A DNA stretch of 64,000 nt from Anseranas semipalmata (Eukaryota > Chordata > Aves > Anseriformes > Anseranatidae): contig VXAA01007176.1 of NCBI GenBank assembly GCA_013399115.1, forward strand, positions 124,001-188,000, given 5' to 3'. This document shows, piece by piece, positions 59,760 through 64,000 of the stretch. The position numbers and the translations under genes are program-made. How positions within the stretch are numbered: the first letter of the stretch is position 1; the number at the start of each line of letters is the position of its first letter. Under the pieces are notes generated by a model, which was given only the letters and a program-made list of their open reading frames with translations, did no database searches and was not told the DNA's origin.

Positions 59760-61429
59760 CAGTTCTAGTTGCCATCTAAGGAACGGTGTTACATCTAGAA
59801 TTGGAGTGACCAAACTTGGAGATTTCATACATCACCTCAGCAGCTGCATTTGGTTGCAGATAATGCACCTACATTTTAAACCAGAAAATGAACACAAGCA
59901 GTTACATCACTTGCATTTACTTCATCTTTTTGCCAGACAAGACAGCTATGATTATTTATTTTATACTGTCCAAGAGTATCTTAGAAAGTTAGCAAAACAT
60001 ATGGATATGTACAGAGCAACTCTGGTTCCCACTGAAATAAATAGCGGCAGCCTCGTTGTCTTTAGTACAGCCAGCATTAGTCACATCTTTGCTTGCAGTC
60101 TAAACATGCAAAGAAGGAAAGTGGTGAAAGGAAATAGATAAGCCTCGGAAGGAAAAGGATAACAACAGAAGTCCAAGTCTCATAAAAGGGAAAATCTGGT
60201 GTTTCCTTTTCCTTCCACTACTTCGTAAACGGTGTTATAAATTCAGTGGTGGAAGCTGTAAATGCGCTACCAGTGGTTCAGGTTCACCTAGTGATACCAG
60301 CCAGGTGTTGATTGTGCTCTCTGCTTACCCTGCTGCCACAGAACAAGGATGCACCCAGGTAATAAATACCTCAAGTCCAAGGAGAGAGGCCCTTAAGCTT
60401 TTCATTTCAGTTCTGCTTGGGTTCAGCTCTGACTACAGTTCTTCTCGGTCTGGTCCAAGTTCAACACAACTTCAAAAGAACAGTTCAGTTCCATTCCAGA
60501 TTTAGGGAAAAAAAAAATACTTGAGCCAGTTTGGGTTCAGCTTAATTCCCAGCTATCTCTGCTCAGATCTGAACAGTAAACTTGGCTAAACATGTAGACT
60601 ACAAAAGTATTTCCTAGCCCTTGTAGATCGATGGGCCACTGTCAATCCTGCACATCAATATCACCCGACTTTGTAGCTAAAACCTTGTTCACTGTGGTTC
60701 TGTGTACTGGGGAATCACCAGTGGTCTTCAGGCCACACTTCTGAGGACTGCTGAATTCAGCGTAGCGAGTCCAAACCTATGGGAGCCAAGCTAATCGGCA
60801 TCTCTTCTGACAATGCTATTCTCTTTTACATGTGTTATTCCAGATCAGAATGCCAGAGTTTAAATTTACCATACACTTTTTAAAACTCACTTAAAAATCC
60901 CAAATCTGTTTAGAAACTCTGTACAAGTATAATGTTTATTAAAAAAAAAAAGCTTTTGAGAAGATCCTGTATACTCATCATTAGAGTTAAGCTCTATCCT
61001 AGCATGTACATATTTTCTTTGTTTTCTACATACTAATTTGTTTCTGCTGATAACGAGAGCCAAATTGTGTTTTTAAAACTCGTGCAACCAGATTTAATCT
61101 ATTAGGACTATGCTGTTTTCAATTGTCTGTAGGACAGCATTCCAACTTTACGGACAAAAGAAAAGAAATATGAGCCTCTAGATTTGTTTATTAAAAACAC
61201 ATCTAATTGGCTAAATCTCTCACAAAACCTCTGAAATAACGATGGAAAAAAGAAACATATATTATATGGTTGCCTGTCATTTTTAGAAAGATGAGCGCAG
61301 AAAACATTTCTGCATGTGATGTATCTCAAAAACACTGTTAAAATATGAGCCAGGGTGGCCCAAACCCTGCGGCCTGAGGAGCAGATGAGGGTCCTGCAAG
61401 CCACTGCAATCCCTTCCCATCCTCTTCCT

Positions 61430-61660
61430 CACCTTCACACCCGTCGCACGCCCCTTTGCAAGCGTGGCCTCCCCGATGCCAACATCTCAGTGTCCCACGC
61501 CAGCCACCGCAGGCCGGGCTGATGCCAAGGGAGGCTCCGAGGGCACCGGCAGCGCCTCAGCTCTCTGCTGGCACCCGCGGGTACCCCTCGCTGCTGGGCT
61601 CCTCCTCACTGCGGGGAGAAGCTGCCAGGCAGGAGGGAAGGGGCCAGCCCCTGGGCTGCC
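61430..61660. other. CpG-rich patch
   Basis: GC-rich with frequent CpG (CACCCGTCGCACGCCCC, CACCGGCAGCGCCTC, CACCCGCGGG), about 2.3 kb beyond the promoter island. Overlapping frames on both strands are compositional. Confidence 0.6.
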
Positions 61661-63976
61661 GGTTGGGTTGTTCTGATGCTTCGCAAGTTCCCCCTCACTT
61701 AAGTGATAAAGGCTTTGAGTCAAATGCACTTCAAAGAGAGCAACGGGTATAAAATGTAGGTGACACGTCACGAACGTTCTTAAAAGTACGGTTTTATTAA
61801 AAGGCATGTCCAGCATGTAGGTAAAATATAGCACAGAAAGTTTCAAAACATTAAACCATTGGGGTCTGAAGTGACCAAGTAGTGTCCATACATTTACATT
61901 TGTTTCAATAAGAAAAATAAGTGATTATTAGCAGTACTGCATTACTAACTCTTAGTGCTGTTTACTTTGGTGCTAATAATCTCTAGCCAAAAATTGCACG
62001 TAGAATAGTTCTAAGAAAAGGAGCAGGCATCAAATGTGAAACTGGCACATTCATTCCAGAGAAAAAGAATCTCTGCAGTGAATTGTAATAAAAAACCTGC
62101 AATGCATATTTGCAAAATGTGACTCAATGTTTCTCCTGCAAGGAATTTTTAGTCCATTTTCTTTAAGCATATGAATTAATGTAGTTCTCTGTTTGTTTTT
62201 GAAGTTTAATTTAAAGATGCTTTCAGGAGACAGATGAAATACTGAAAGCCTCTAAGTATTCCAGACTTTGAAACTTTTTTTTTTTTAATGTAAAGCAACC
62301 GTTTTACTAATGTGAGAACAAAGAAAATTAACAAATTAGCCTGAAAATTAAACACTGACAAATAAGTAAAGGGAACTTAAGATTCAAGTTTGAAATCCTA
62401 TCACAAAATGAACTTCTTTTGTTTGCAAATTACAGCATATGAAATGACTGTCTAGCATTTCAGATAAAGCCCAGGAGGCTGGTTTAATTTAAGAGAATAA
62501 CTACTGATTTTTGTCATCTTCTGTGTCTTTCCCAGGCTTTGAGCTGGACAAACTCATATATAGTGTATATATTTTTAAAGGCTCATACTTTCAGGTTAAG
62601 CTTTTGAGGAGCTACTGATGATTCATGGAAAGTTTTTGCAGGTAGCCTATCCAAGGATTTGCCACTGCTTATACTGCTTCCATATGTCCTGTTTTCAAAC
62701 AAAAAATACCCTCCGATTAACAATCCTCGTACTCAATTTTGTTCCCTTTCAAAATGAAATCTGTGTCGTTTGTGGTTACAGGGGGCTGGCTCAGCAGCCT
62801 GAAGCGGGCACTACATCTTCCAACAGGGGACTTACAGGAAACAGAAGAATTTCCAGAAAGCAGTTATCTTCTCGCAGTCGGTTTCTGCCTGCAGTACTTC
62901 AGCTCCCGGAGGAGCTGTGATGCCACTTGCACTGCAGTGGAGTCAGGCAAGAAGCTGCCTTCCCTAACTTATTTTCTTCTCTCTGCTGAGCAAGGCAGCC
63001 ACTCGGAGGTATCGCCATCGTTGCAGCTTAAATGCTATCAGTGCTAATTGAAAGATGAGCAACTCATCACCCCACACTGAAAAACTACAAAATGTTAAGT
63101 TCACCTCCCACTTTATAGGTATGGAAACTGCGACTAGTATAGGCTCAGTCACATTTAATGTTGCTCTTCTGAAAAGCAAATGAGGCAGCTAAAAATTCCA
63201 TGAACAGTAACAGCTGATCCACAACTTCCTCTGCCTTGCAGACTGTGTCAATAAGCAACATGTTAGGTAAGAAAAAAGCAAATGCCTGACAGGTAGTTTA
63301 GGTGTCCAGAGGAAGCCCCCCAGTTTGGACATTCCCACTGTGACAAACTGGGTGTGGGTACAAGGATTCAGCTGGACAAATCCTGTTTCGGGGCAGCAAC
63401 CTCAAGAGGCACAATTAAATTTTAAGAAAGCATTTTGAAAAGTCAGTTTACAGCTTTCAAATGTCCATCTCACAGCTGTTTCTGGTACAATTCTCGTTAT
63501 CAATCCTGATCTAAAGTCTGATAAATAATAACTTCAATAAAGTAGAAAGAAGAATTTGCACTGGGCTTTAAATCTTTCCCACGTTTAACGTACTTCTGCA
63601 TTTACCATTTGTTAACTCACAGTGCACCAAGTTACCATCCTCAGTTATGAAACATCAATTATGTAACAATTTGAAAACAAAAGGTTTGACTTACATAAAC
63701 CCTGCCTGCCAGTGAAAGAGAAATTAAGGCAGACACATTGAATTTGGGGAGTTTTTTAATGTATTTTGTTCTGTGCAGCATGCAACACTGAACTTTTCTG
63801 GAGTATTATCTGTTGGAACTCTTTTCTAGTAAATGCCAGCTTATTTCTTAATAAATTTAATAATAATTCAAGTAGCTTTTGCTCGTGCAGTTTTTTTCTC
63901 CTCTGTGTCATAGAAAGTAATGATATTATTTTGGTATTTCTGTTTCTGGAGAGCTAGTGGCTCCAACTCTGGGGAA

Positions 63977-63997
63977 AACAACAACAACAACAACAAA
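63977..63997 (+). repeat. (CAA)n microsatellite at the window edge
   Basis: Seven consecutive units of the CAA/ACA triplet close the window. Confidence 0.9.
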
Positions 63998-64000
63998 TAA

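Larger units (their letters stand above)
59151..64000. other. Region upstream of the CRADD promoter, no gene recognised
   Basis: In human the gene upstream of CRADD is SOCS2, but no SOCS2 SH2 or SOCS-box sequence is visible here. The stretch contains a (TTTG)n run at 59,737-59,759, a CpG-rich patch at 61,430-61,660 and a (CAA)n run at the right edge. Several open frames of 98-136 codons have no recognised similarity. Confidence 0.55.

Noticed and set aside
63080..63260. Possible MIR/L2-like phrase (CACTTTATAGGTATGGAAACTG)
   Set aside because: Only one short phrase matches and the rest is not collinear.
59151..64000. SOCS2, the expected upstream neighbour of CRADD
   Set aside because: No SH2 or SOCS-box sequence is seen; it would lie further to the right if synteny holds.
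1..64000. CRISPR arrays, operons, phage or bacterial mobile systems, rRNA
   Set aside because: No evenly spaced direct repeats, no dense ORF packing and no ribosomal RNA signatures; the LINE content and the spliced CRADD exon show vertebrate DNA.

Overview
This is vertebrate nuclear DNA, most likely from a bird. It is AT-rich and gene-poor, has no operon-like ORF packing, and is littered with CR1 non-LTR retrotransposon pieces, several with the 3' end wording typical of avian CR1 (…CCAACCTCAACCATTCTGTG…). The repeat density is low, as expected for birds. The species cannot be fixed from this window.

The only protein-coding exon I can support is on the minus strand at 54,946-55,243. It is the first coding exon of CRADD (RAIDD), the adaptor that links PIDD1 to caspase-2. 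It carries the start codon and the complete CARD, and ends at a consensus splice donor. The death-domain exon is not visible, so bases 1 to about 54,940 are read as part of a very long CRADD intron. Bases 55,252 to about 58,140 are probably the intron behind a non-coding first exon. A CpG-rich block at about 58,144-59,150, split by a 701-base assembly gap, is the likely CRADD promoter. Bases 59,150-64,000 would then lie upstream of the gene.

Repeats, left to right: a tRNA-like SINE relic (5.4 kb); a CR1 ORF2 fragment, minus (9.4-10.0 kb); an old L3/CR1-like 3' relic, minus (13.5-13.9 kb); a CR1 3' end, plus (14.6-15.1 kb); an old L3/CR1-like relic, plus (24.4-25.0 kb); a MIR-like relic (25.9 kb); a CR1, plus, swallowed by an assembly gap (37.7-38.5 kb); a palindromic MITE-like element (44.0 kb); a nested CR1 composite, minus (47.8-49.6 kb); MIR-like relics (52.1 and 56.1 kb); and a second palindrome-type relic (53.0 kb). 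There are also simple repeats and a striking set of isolated CpG-rich patches in otherwise AT-rich DNA (about 17.0, 19.9, 26.1, 29.6, 35.1, 36.7-37.2, 45.0 and 61.4 kb).

I found no previously undescribed system. The observations most worth checking are the nested CR1 with an inactivated ORF1 esterase domain, the intragenic CpG-rich patches, the possible CARD-only CRADD read-through product, and the number of ancient SINE/MITE relics still legible. Calls of repeat family rest on remembered consensus patterns, not on a search.
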